From NORP110 sp051251595 (GTDB taxonomy: Bacteria > Pseudomonadota > Alphaproteobacteria > Rhodobacterales > Rhodobacteraceae), in assembly GCA_051251595.1 (NCBI GenBank), contig JBPOFA010000015.1:30622-94621 (forward strand): a stretch of 64,000 nt of DNA, given 5' to 3'. Positions 50,475-58,740 of this stretch are shown here, in pieces (within the stretch, counting starts at the first letter, position 1; each line of letters opens with the position of its first letter). The notes under the pieces are model-generated. The model was not told where the DNA came from, did no database searches, and worked only from the letters and a program-made list of their open reading frames with translations. Made by a program: the position numbers and the translations under genes.

Positions 50475-52168
50475 GGCCGCTGTTGGATATAAAAGATCTG
50501 AGCATCAGTTTCAGCACCTATGGAAAGCGGCGGCAGGTTTTGCACAAGGTGAACCTGCATGTGAATGAAGGGGAAAGGGTGTCGCTGATTGGTCAGTCCG
50601 GATCAGGCAAGACCGTCACAATGCGCACCATCATTGGCACATTGCCGATGCCGCCGGGCGAGGTAGAACAGGGCAGCATCACATATGCCGGAAAATCCCT
50701 GCTGGATTTGAACGTACAGGAACGCAACCGGCTTAAGGGCACGGGGATTTCGATTGTTCTGCAAGACCCGATGTTGTCCTTTAATCCGGTTCTGACGATT
50801 GAGCGCCAGATGGATGATATTGTGCGCTATGCCGATATCCGCCTGGGGCAAAACCGATCCAAGGCTGAACGCCATGCCCATGTGCTGGACACGCTGCGCA
50901 AGGTGCAGTTGCAGGATGGTGAGCGGGTTTTGAACAGCTATCCGATGATGCTGTCGGGCGGCATGCGACAACGCGTGTTGATCGGCATGGCGTTGTTGAA
51001 CAAACCGCGCCTTTTGATTGCGGATGAGCCGGGAACCGCGCTGGACGTCACCACCCAGGATGAAATCTTGGCACTTCTCAACCGGTTGGTTGCCGAAGAA
51101 GGTCTGTCTTTGTTGCTGATCACCCATAATCTGGGTGTTGTGCGCGAGATGGCGGACCGGGTTTACGTGATGGAGCGGGGCCACATCGTGGAAAGCGGCA
51201 CGCGCGACGACATCTTTGAAAACCCGCAACATGCCTACACGCGGCAGCTGATGGCCGCGGTGCCGCCGCTTTATGGGGAAAAGGTTCAAACCCTGACCCA
51301 TGAGGGATCGCGCCCCTTGGTAACCGTGTCAGGCGTGACCAAGGATTTTGAGGTCCGCGGCGGTTGGTTGAACCGGGTCACAGGCAGCTTTCGGGCTGTG
51401 AACGACGTGTCGCTGGACGTGCGGCAGGGGGATATTTTTGGCATTGCTGGGGAAAGCGGGTCGGGAAAGACGACGCTGGCCAAAATGTTGCTGGGGTTGT
51501 CTAAACCGAGTTCAGGCCAGATCGTGCTGGATGGTCGGCCGGTTTCCGATTTTGCGGGCACGCAAGAGTTTCGCAAGCTGATCCAGATCGTCTATCAAAA
51601 CCCCGGCTCTTCGCTCAACCCGCGCCGCACCGTGGCGGATCAGCTGGCGGTTCCGCTCAAATTCACCGGGCAGGATCGGGTCGCGACAAAGAAACGGATT
51701 TCTGAACTGCTCGACCTTGTCGATCTGCCGCAAAACTATGCCAGCATGTATCCGCATGAGTTGTCGGGCGGGCAAAAACAACGCGTGGCCATCGCGCGGG
51801 CCTTGTCGGTGAACCCGAAAATTCTGGTGTTGGATGAACCAACCTCGGCGCTGGATGTTCTTGTGCAATCCACGGTCATTGACCTGCTGCATCGCCTGCG
51901 CCGTGAGTTTGATCTGACCTATGTCTTCATCAGCCATGACCTAAGCTTGATGCGAAATTTCTGCAATCGCGTGGCGGTCATGCTGCGCGGCGAAGTTGTT
52001 GAAACCGGGCCGGTGGCAGAGATCTTTGACGCGCCAAGCCATGCCTATACCCGTGCTTTGCTGTCGGCGATCCCTGTGATCTCGACCGAGGAAGAAGCAC
52101 GCAAACCAAAAGTAACTAAACAAGAGCGGGCGAACGTGTTGGCGACAACAACCGCGCTGGAGGAATAA
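50471..52168 (+). CDS. Fused double ATPase of an oligopeptide-type ABC transporter (DppD-DppF)
   Basis: A 565-residue protein holding two complete ABC ATPase domains that are separate in most Dpp/Opp systems. First half: Walker A GQSGSGKTVTM (about 39-49), signature LSGGMRQRV, Walker B LLIADEPGTALD. Second half: Walker A GESGSGKTTLAK (about 320-331), signature LSGGQKQRVAIARAL, Walker B ILVLDEPTSALD. All motifs are intact. Each half has the oligopeptide-type C-terminal extension. It is coupled to dppC (ATGA) and lies 3 bases before the hydantoinase gene. Confidence 0.94.
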   Translation: MRPLLDIKDLSISFSTYGKRRQVLHKVNLHVNEGERVSLIGQSGSGKTVTMRTIIGTLPMPPGEVEQGSITYAGKSLLDLNVQERNRLKGTGISIVLQDPMLSFNPVLTIERQMDDIVRYADIRLGQNRSKAERHAHVLDTLRKVQLQDGERVLNSYPMMLSGGMRQRVLIGMALLNKPRLLIADEPGTALDVTTQDEILALLNRLVAEEGLSLLLITHNLGVVREMADRVYVMERGHIVESGTRDDIFENPQHAYTRQLMAAVPPLYGEKVQTLTHEGSRPLVTVSGVTKDFEVRGGWLNRVTGSFRAVNDVSLDVRQGDIFGIAGESGSGKTTLAKMLLGLSKPSSGQIVLDGRPVSDFAGTQEFRKLIQIVYQNPGSSLNPRRTVADQLAVPLKFTGQDRVATKKRISELLDLVDLPQNYASMYPHELSGGQKQRVAIARALSVNPKILVLDEPTSALDVLVQSTVIDLLHRLRREFDLTYVFISHDLSLMRNFCNRVAVMLRGEVVETGPVAEIFDAPSHAYTRALLSAIPVISTEEEARKPKVTKQERANVLATTTALEE

Positions 52169-52171
52169 GAT

Positions 52172-53716
52172 ATGTTTCGTATTGGTGTCGATGTGGGCGG
52201 TACAAATACCGACGCGGTGGTCATGCAGGGCGACAAGATCCTTTCGGGGGTCAAGTCGCCAACGACCGAGGATGTGATGACAGGCGTTGTAGAGGCCGTG
52301 AAACGCGCCATTTCAGATGCCGGCATTGATAAATCCAACGTCACTGCAGTGATGATCGGAACCACGCATTTCACCAACGCAGTGGTCGAACGCCGTCACC
52401 TTGCCCGAACCGGTGCTGTTCGGCTGTGTTTGCCCGCTGCGCAATGCCTGCCGCCGATGGTGGATTGGCCAGAGGACATCAAAGAGGCCGTTGGCGGCAA
52501 GTTTTGGATGGCCAAGGGCGGGAACGAATTTGACGGGCGCGAAATCTCTGGTCTGGACATGACAGAGCTTGACGGGATCGCCGCCGAAATTGGCGAGGCG
52601 GGGATTGATACGGTCGCGATTACATCGGTGTTTTCGCCGGTCAGTGACAAGATGGAACGCGCTGCAATGGACCAGCTGGCAAAACGTTTGCCAAAGGTCG
52701 ATTTCACCCTGTCCAGCGAGATTGGGCGTTTGGGTATTCTGGAACGCGAAAACGCGGCGATTATGAATGCATCCCTGCGGGCCTTGTCGGAACATACGGT
52801 TGATGCCTTTGGCCGCGCCTTGGACATGGTCGGGCTGACATGCCCCTATTACATCACCCAGAATGATGGCACTTTGATGAGCCGCGAATTCGTGCAGTCT
52901 TATCCTGTCCTGACATTTGCCTCTGGCCCGACAAATTCGATGCGCGGGGCGGCGTTCCTGTCCGGAGAGACGGACGCGATCGTTGTTGATGTGGGGGGTA
53001 CAACCTCTGACGTTGGTGCGCTTGTGAAAGGCTTTCCAAGACCGGCCAGCACGACGGTGGACGTGGGCGGGGTGCGGACGAATTTCCGGATGCCTGACGT
53101 GTTTGCAATCGGCCTTGGCGGCGGCACGATCGTCAGCGGCGAGGGCGACGACCTGACGGTCGGCCCAAAGTCGGTTGGTTACAAACTGACCGAAGAGGCG
53201 TTGGTTTTTGGAGGCAAGACCTTGACGACCTCGGATGTTGCCGTGGGGCTTGGGCTTGCTGAATTCGGTGACACATCCGCGGTTTCAAATCTGGACCCCG
53301 ATTATCTTGCAGCCGTTAAGGCTCGGATAGATGAGATGCTGACCAACGCGGTAGAACGCATGCGCGTTTCACCAGATCCGATCCCCGTTCTTGCCGTGGG
53401 GGGCGGATCGATCCTGGTGCCTGATCACGTGGGGGATTTGCCTGTGATCCGGCCCGAACATTTTTCCGTTGCCAATGCTGTGGGCGCGGCCATCGGTCAG
53501 ATTTCGGGCGAAGTGGACCGGATATTCTCGCTTGAAAGCAAATCACGCGAAGACGCCCTGGCAGAGGCGCGCAAAGAAGCCACCGACAAGGCCATCGCCG
53601 CGGGGGCCAAGCCGGACAGTATTGAACTGCTTGATCAGGAAGACGTGCCCTTGGCCTATCTTCCGGGCAGCGCCACGCGCATCAGGCTGAAAGTTGTAGG
53701 TGACATGAATGACTGA
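52172..53716 (+). CDS. Short HyuA-like ATP-dependent hydantoinase/oxoprolinase
   Basis: A 514-residue protein of the hydantoinase A / 5-oxoprolinase family. The ASKHA ATP-binding fold shows GVDVGGTNTDAVVM (about 4-17) and VVDVGGTTSDVGALV (about 271-285), the metal site TTHFTNAVVERR and AIGLGGGTIVSGEG. It lacks the long C-terminal part of HyuA proteins of about 690 residues and has no HyuB partner here. In this family ATP drives opening of five-membered lactam rings. It is 3 bases past the ATPase gene and overlaps the first DUF917 gene by 8. Confidence 0.9.
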   Translation: MFRIGVDVGGTNTDAVVMQGDKILSGVKSPTTEDVMTGVVEAVKRAISDAGIDKSNVTAVMIGTTHFTNAVVERRHLARTGAVRLCLPAAQCLPPMVDWPEDIKEAVGGKFWMAKGGNEFDGREISGLDMTELDGIAAEIGEAGIDTVAITSVFSPVSDKMERAAMDQLAKRLPKVDFTLSSEIGRLGILERENAAIMNASLRALSEHTVDAFGRALDMVGLTCPYYITQNDGTLMSREFVQSYPVLTFASGPTNSMRGAAFLSGETDAIVVDVGGTTSDVGALVKGFPRPASTTVDVGGVRTNFRMPDVFAIGLGGGTIVSGEGDDLTVGPKSVGYKLTEEALVFGGKTLTTSDVAVGLGLAEFGDTSAVSNLDPDYLAAVKARIDEMLTNAVERMRVSPDPIPVLAVGGGSILVPDHVGDLPVIRPEHFSVANAVGAAIGQISGEVDRIFSLESKSREDALAEARKEATDKAIAAGAKPDSIELLDQEDVPLAYLPGSATRIRLKVVGDMND

Positions 53717-54800
53717 CCCGTTGCGCGAAGTCACCGACGCGGATCTTGATGCAATAGAGATCGGTGCCGCCATTCTGGGAACAGGGGGCGGGGGCAATCC
53801 TTATATTGGCAAATTGCGCTGCCGCGAAGAGCTTAAGAAAGGTCGAAAGATTCCCGTCATTCCTTTGGCCGAATTGCCAGATGATGCGTTTGTCGTTTCC
53901 TTGGGGGGCATTGGGGCCCCGGTGGTTGGCGTCGAAAAAATCGAAGAAGGCGAAGAATGCTTGCGGGCTTTGCGGGCCATTGAACAGGAAATGGGCATCA
54001 AGGTGGATGCGTTGATTTCTGCGGAAATTGGCGGTGCCAACGCGATGGAGCCGATGTTGACAGCCGCGCAAGCTGGACTGCCTGTCGTGGATGGCGACGG
54101 GATGGGGCGGGCCTTTCCGGAAATGCAGATGTGCACCTGGTCCATCTATGGGCATCGCGAGGCACCCGGCGCTATGGCCGACGAAAAAGGGTCAATTGTG
54201 GTTATCCGCAACACGCCGGATGATGTCTGGCTGGAACGGATTGCACGTTCAGTCGTTGTGGCCATGGGCGCTGCGGCGGGGTTGGCCACGCGGCCGATGC
54301 GGGGCGAATTTGTCAAACGCGCCGCTGTTCCAAACACCATCACGCAGGCGTTGAACCTTGGGCGGGCTGTTCTGCAGGCGCATGAGTTGAACAGGGATCC
54401 GGTGCAAACTGTCATCGATCAGGAAAATGGCAAGTTGCTGATGACGGCTAAGATCGTTGACCTGCAACGCCACCTTAAGGGCGGCTTTGCGGTTGGGCAT
54501 CTTGCTTTGGAAGGTTTTGGTGCCTTTCAGGGCGATACCGGGCGCATAGATTTGCAGAATGAATTCCTGGTGTTTCGTCGGAACGATCAGGTTGAGGTCT
54601 GCGTGCCAGATCTGATCGTCGTTCTGGACAGTGACACAGGCCTGCCGATTACCACCGAAATGCTGCGCTATGGTCAGCGGATTGCGGTGCTGGGCTTGCC
54701 GGCCCACGGGTTGTTGCGCACGCCAGAGGCGCTTCGGGTCGTTGGTCCGGCGGCGTTTGGCTATGACGATATTACCTTCACGCCAATGGGAGAAGGCTGA
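53709..54800 (+). CDS. DUF917 / S-methyl-thiohydantoin desulfurase-family protein 1
   Basis: A 363-residue DUF917 (S-Me-THD) protein. Family marks: AAILGTGGGGNPYIG (about 19-33), GLPVVDGDGMGRAFPEMQM (about 123-141), MADEKGSIVV, and the beta-rich C-domain with PDLIVVLDSDTGLPITTEMLRYGQRI. Members are linked to removal of sulfur from thiohydantoin rings and are often next to HyuA-like hydantoinases, as here. It overlaps hyuA by 8 bases and shares one base with the second DUF917 gene. Sequence resemblance to its neighbour is limited to the motifs, so they are not a recent duplicate. Confidence 0.9.
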   Translation: MTDPLREVTDADLDAIEIGAAILGTGGGGNPYIGKLRCREELKKGRKIPVIPLAELPDDAFVVSLGGIGAPVVGVEKIEEGEECLRALRAIEQEMGIKVDALISAEIGGANAMEPMLTAAQAGLPVVDGDGMGRAFPEMQMCTWSIYGHREAPGAMADEKGSIVVIRNTPDDVWLERIARSVVVAMGAAAGLATRPMRGEFVKRAAVPNTITQALNLGRAVLQAHELNRDPVQTVIDQENGKLLMTAKIVDLQRHLKGGFAVGHLALEGFGAFQGDTGRIDLQNEFLVFRRNDQVEVCVPDLIVVLDSDTGLPITTEMLRYGQRIAVLGLPAHGLLRTPEALRVVGPAAFGYDDITFTPMGEG

Positions 54801-55897
54801 TGGAAACGATCAAGACAATCACGCATGCGGATATGGCCGACATTTCCATGGGCGGCGCGTTCTTGGGGACCGGCGGCGGCGGTGATCCTTACATCGGACG
54901 TTTGATGGCTGAACAGGCCATCAAGGCCAATGGCCCGGTTTCTGTTTTGGACGTTGAGGCGCTGGATGATGATGCGCTGATTGTTCCGGTCGCGATGATG
55001 GGGGCGCCAACGGTCATGCTAGAAAAGCTGCCCCGTGGCGATGAAGCCATGGCGGCTTTGCGTTCGCTTGAATCTGTCATCGGACGCAAAGCCTCTGCCA
55101 TTTTCTGCATAGAGGCCGGGGGGCTGAATTCAACGATCCCCATAGCGGTCGCGGCCACTGCCGGATTGCCAATCGTGGATGGCGACGGCATGGGACGGGC
55201 TTTCCCTGAATTGCAGATGGTGTCCATGACCATGTTCGACATTCACGCCTGTCCCATGGCCATGTCGGATGAAAAGGGAAACGCACTGGTGCTGAATACG
55301 GTTGATAACTTGTCGACCGAAAAATTCGCACGGGTGATCACGGTAGAAATGGGCGGGGCGGGCATGATTGCGCTTTATCCAATGACCGGAGCACAGGCCA
55401 AGCAGGCGATTCTGCGCGGCTCCCTTTCTTTGATTGCCAATATCGGACGGATCATCCGGACCGAACAGGCCGCGAACCAAAACCCTGCAGATCGGCTGGC
55501 GACGGATCTTAAGGGCATGCGCTTGTTCGAGGGACGCGTCTGCGATGTGGACCGACGGACCGAAGGCGGCTTTGCCAAGGGGCAGGCCAAGATCGAAGGC
55601 CTTGATGCTTATCAGGGACAATCGCTGACCCTGCGCTTTCAGAACGAATTTCTGATGGCAGAGCGTGACGACGGGACCCCCTGTGCCATGACGCCTGATC
55701 TGATCTGCCTGCTGGATCTGGAGACCGGCCAACCCATCACGACCGAGCAAATGGCCTATGGCTATCGTGTCATCGTATTTGGTTTGCCCTGCGATCCGAA
55801 ATGGAGATCCGCCCATGGCCTGGAATTGGTCGGTCCAAAGTACTTTGGCTACGACATCCCCTATGAACCAATCGAAACCCTTAACGCAACGAAATGA
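54800..55897 (+). CDS. DUF917 / S-methyl-thiohydantoin desulfurase-family protein 2
   Basis: A 365-residue DUF917 protein. It shares with its upstream neighbour the LGTGGGGDPYIG loop (about 20-31), GLPIVDGDGMGRAFPELQM (about 120-138) and the DEKG motif, but differs through most of the rest. The start is TGATG-coupled to gene 1, so a heteromeric enzyme is plausible (inference). It ends 19 bases before the binding-protein gene. Confidence 0.9.
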   Translation: METIKTITHADMADISMGGAFLGTGGGGDPYIGRLMAEQAIKANGPVSVLDVEALDDDALIVPVAMMGAPTVMLEKLPRGDEAMAALRSLESVIGRKASAIFCIEAGGLNSTIPIAVAATAGLPIVDGDGMGRAFPELQMVSMTMFDIHACPMAMSDEKGNALVLNTVDNLSTEKFARVITVEMGGAGMIALYPMTGAQAKQAILRGSLSLIANIGRIIRTEQAANQNPADRLATDLKGMRLFEGRVCDVDRRTEGGFAKGQAKIEGLDAYQGQSLTLRFQNEFLMAERDDGTPCAMTPDLICLLDLETGQPITTEQMAYGYRVIVFGLPCDPKWRSAHGLELVGPKYFGYDIPYEPIETLNATK

Positions 55898-55916
55898 CAA
55901 CACGGAGGTACTAAAA

Positions 55917-57488
55917 ATGATGACGAACAGATCCAAATCATTGGGCGCAGTCGCTGCAACGGCACTGTTGCTGGGTGCAGGTGGCGCGATGGCTGAAAAT
56001 GTGGTGACCGTCAACGCGGTACAGATTTTCGGTACGATCGACCCTGCGAAAATCAACGACTACACTGAATATATGGCGGGCGTGAACCTGTATGAGGCGC
56101 TGACAACATTGGATGGCGACGGCGCAATCCAGCCGTTGCTTGCTGAAAGCTGGACCGCATCAGAAGATGGGCTGACCTGGACCTTCACGCTGAAAGAAGG
56201 CGCAACATTTCAGGATGGTAGCCCGGTCGAGGCCAAAGACGTTGTTTGGTCCGTGAACCGTCTTCTTGGGATCAACCAAGGCCCAGCCTATTTGTTCGAA
56301 GGCTTGCTGAGCGAAGGCTCTGTCACCGCTCTGGACGAGCGTACGGTCGAATTCAAACTGGCCAAAACCTATGCGCCTTTCTTGACGACGACGCCGATCC
56401 TGTTCGTAGTGAACTCTGATCTGGCCACTGAAAACGCCACAGAGGCAGACCCTTGGGCACAGGATTTCGTGGCCAACACCTCTATCGGGGCTGGGGCATA
56501 TTATCTGGACAGCTGGGAACGCGGCGCCGGAATGACGATGAAGGCCTATGACGGCTACCACCTTGGCTGGAGCGATGACAGCATCGACGAAGTTCGGTTT
56601 GTCGTGACGAATGAGGAAGCCACCGTAAAGGCGCTTGCCGCTGCGGGCACGTTGTCGATGTCATCTGATGCGCAGGCCCAGGCCACCTATGACAGCATCG
56701 GAGCGATGGATGATTACCGGATCGTATCCTATCCGACCGCAACGAATTTCTATTTCAAGCTGAACAATCAAATCGCGCCAACCGATGACGTCAATATCCG
56801 CAAGGCCATCGCCTATGCCACGGATTACGAAACCATCCGCGAGGTGCTTTTGCCCGGTGTACCACTGACGGGTCCGATGCCTCCAATCTTTGCGGATGCC
56901 TATCCCGACGATATCGAAGCACCGGTTTTCGATTTGGAAAAAGCCAAAGAACTTGTCGCGGCCTCGAAATATGCAGGGCAGGGGCCGATTGACGTAGAAA
57001 TCATGTATGTTGCGGGCTTGTCCTTTGAAGAGGAAATCGGGCTGCTTATGAAATCCATTCTGGACACGATTGGGTTTAATACAATCCTCAAGCCAGAACC
57101 ATGGAACCGGATGACGGAACTTGCTGGTGATAAGACGACGACTCCAGCGATCAACCAGGTGTTCTATGGGGCGACCTACCCCTCACCGGACACGTATTTC
57201 TACACGCAATACCACAGCCGCGCGGCTGGAACCTGGGCGTCCATGGAATGGGTTCTGAATGACGAAATCGATGCCATGATTGATGAGGCCCGCGCCACAT
57301 CAGACGTGGCACGGCAGAACGAGATCTACAAAGCGCTTCAGCACAAACTGGTTGATGAGCAGGTGGATGTCTTTTTGCTGACTCAACGCAACCAGCAAGC
57401 GTTCCACAAGTGCCTTGAAGGGTTCACTTGGGTGCCAATGCAAAGCTTTGAGTACAACTTCCACACCATGAAATGGGTGTGTGAATAA
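55917..57488 (+). CDS. Periplasmic binding protein of the oligopeptide/nickel family
   Basis: A 523-residue family 5 solute-binding protein. The signal peptide is about residues 1-26 (LLGAGGAMAEN). Next come LYEALTTLDGDGAIQPLLAESW, LTWTFTLKEGATFQDGSPVEAKDVVWSVNRLL-like motifs, typical of the family N-domain, and ADDVNIRKAIAYATDYETI-like segments later. The ATG at 55917 has GGAGGTACTAAAA, the best ribosome-binding site of the operon, fitting the high level a binding protein needs. The ligand is unknown; the neighbours point to a hydantoin-like compound or derivative. Confidence 0.93.
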   Translation: MMTNRSKSLGAVAATALLLGAGGAMAENVVTVNAVQIFGTIDPAKINDYTEYMAGVNLYEALTTLDGDGAIQPLLAESWTASEDGLTWTFTLKEGATFQDGSPVEAKDVVWSVNRLLGINQGPAYLFEGLLSEGSVTALDERTVEFKLAKTYAPFLTTTPILFVVNSDLATENATEADPWAQDFVANTSIGAGAYYLDSWERGAGMTMKAYDGYHLGWSDDSIDEVRFVVTNEEATVKALAAAGTLSMSSDAQAQATYDSIGAMDDYRIVSYPTATNFYFKLNNQIAPTDDVNIRKAIAYATDYETIREVLLPGVPLTGPMPPIFADAYPDDIEAPVFDLEKAKELVAASKYAGQGPIDVEIMYVAGLSFEEEIGLLMKSILDTIGFNTILKPEPWNRMTELAGDKTTTPAINQVFYGATYPSPDTYFYTQYHSRAAGTWASMEWVLNDEIDAMIDEARATSDVARQNEIYKALQHKLVDEQVDVFLLTQRNQQAFHKCLEGFTWVPMQSFEYNFHTMKWVCE

Positions 57489-57512
57489 ACCAAGGCCACT
57501 CACAAAAAGCCT

Positions 57513-57542
57513 AAGGGTGCCGGTTTTCCGGCGCCCTTTTTT
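57513..57542 (+). terminator. Strong terminator of the hydantoin-type operon
   Basis: The stem AAGGGTGCCGG / CCGGCGCCCTT (one G-T wobble or mismatch) with loop TTTT is followed by TTTT. It lies 24 bases past the binding-protein stop and also separates this operon from the convergent TauE gene. Confidence 0.92.
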
Positions 57543-57595
57543 GTGGGTCCCTTTGTCAAAGGATGCGGCGGGGCGCCAAACGGAACATGCGGGTA

Positions 57596-58408
57596 CTACC
57601 CCAGCACGCTTGCCAACATCCGCAAAGATGTCACGCCAAGAAACACTGCGAAGGCGTATTTGATCCAACGCGCGTCCAGGCTATGCGCCAGGTTTGCCCC
57701 AACCGGCGCAAGAAGCGTGGTGATCGGGATGATGGCCAGAACGGCCGGAACACTGGCATAGCCCAATGAGAACGGCGGGCGTCCGGGAACGTTCCAGCCT
57801 GAAAGGATGAAACCGCACACGGCCGGCACCGCAATAATCAGCCCAAATGCGGCCGATGTGCCAACGGCACGATGTGTGGGAAAGGAAAATGCCGAAAGCG
57901 TCGGAACGCCCAATGTGCCGCCCCCAATTCCCATAAGCGATGAAACGAACCCAATTGAGGCCGAAAGCCCCATATTTGCGGGTTTGGATTGGGGCAACTC
58001 GTCGGCAATAACCATAGAGCGCTTCAGGCAAAAATTTCCCGCGACAAGCAATCCGACGATCCCGAAAATCAGCTTTAGCACGCTCGCATCAATATAGCGC
58101 AGCATGAACCCGCCGGTCAGGGCCCCAAGGGCCATCGTCGGGGCCCAGGATCTAAGCAGATCGACATCCACGCCACCGCGTTTGTGATGCGCGCGGGTGG
58201 ATGCAACAGCGGTGAACATGATCGACGCCAGCGAGGTGGCGACAGCCATGTGCATGGACAATTCAGCTGGAAATTTCACCACTTGAAACATCCAGAACAT
58301 CGCAGGCACCAAAACGATCCCACCACCAACGCCCAGCAACCCGGCCAGGACCCCAGCTACGCTGGACGCTGCGACAATGCCTAGGATCAAAACGAGGTAT
58401 TCCATCAA
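57596..58408 (-). CDS. TauE/SafE-family membrane exporter
   Basis: A 270-residue protein with about eight helices of the TauE/SafE (sulfite exporter) family. SVAGVLAGLLGVGGGIVLVPAMF (about 15-37) and the second repeat SSLMGIGGGTLGVPTLSAFSFP (about 152-173) are the two family motifs. Members export sulfite, sulfoacetate or other organic anions. If the neighbouring operon releases sulfur from a thiohydantoin, a sulfite exporter next to it is sensible, but this is inference. The start may also be the Met at 58405. Confidence 0.9.
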   Translation of the reverse strand: MMEYLVLILGIVAASSVAGVLAGLLGVGGGIVLVPAMFWMFQVVKFPAELSMHMAVATSLASIMFTAVASTRAHHKRGGVDVDLLRSWAPTMALGALTGGFMLRYIDASVLKLIFGIVGLLVAGNFCLKRSMVIADELPQSKPANMGLSASIGFVSSLMGIGGGTLGVPTLSAFSFPTHRAVGTSAAFGLIIAVPAVCGFILSGWNVPGRPPFSLGYASVPAVLAIIPITTLLAPVGANLAHSLDARWIKYAFAVFLGVTSLRMLASVLG

Positions 58409-58740
58409 TTGTACCTTTCATTCCCGGTCGATCGCATGAGCGCGCGGAGTGGCGATTACTTAGGCGCTTAACACCGACATCAATGTAATCCCCCAAAACG
58501 AACAGAAACACCATCCGGTTGCGTGCAGTATATACTCCTCTGATCGCCGCCTCGGTCCCAAAAACGCCGCCAGTCAATCTTACTTAGACTCGGTGGAAAA
58601 CTAAAAGCTGGCGTTCATGCATTTCATGGCTAAGGTCTGCATTGAACCCGAAGCGGACTGAGCACAATTGAGGCTTTTGGTGGCGCAGAAAATGCTGGCA
58701 TACTCCGTTTCACTAGTTAACCTTCTACACAGGATGTTCC
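58409..58740. other. Divergent intergenic region, TauE and phosphatase
   Basis: This 332-base stretch has no convincing gene. It must carry both upstream promoters. I searched by eye for a Pho box (two CTGTCAT repeats) and did not find one. The right part, about 58610-58690, looks like non-coding sequence of a kind that could be a dispersed repeat, but a second copy is not in the window. Confidence 0.4.

Noticed and set aside
58409..58740. Pho box controlling the PafA-like phosphatase.
   Set aside because: No pair of CTGTCAT-like repeats could be seen in the upstream region on either strand.
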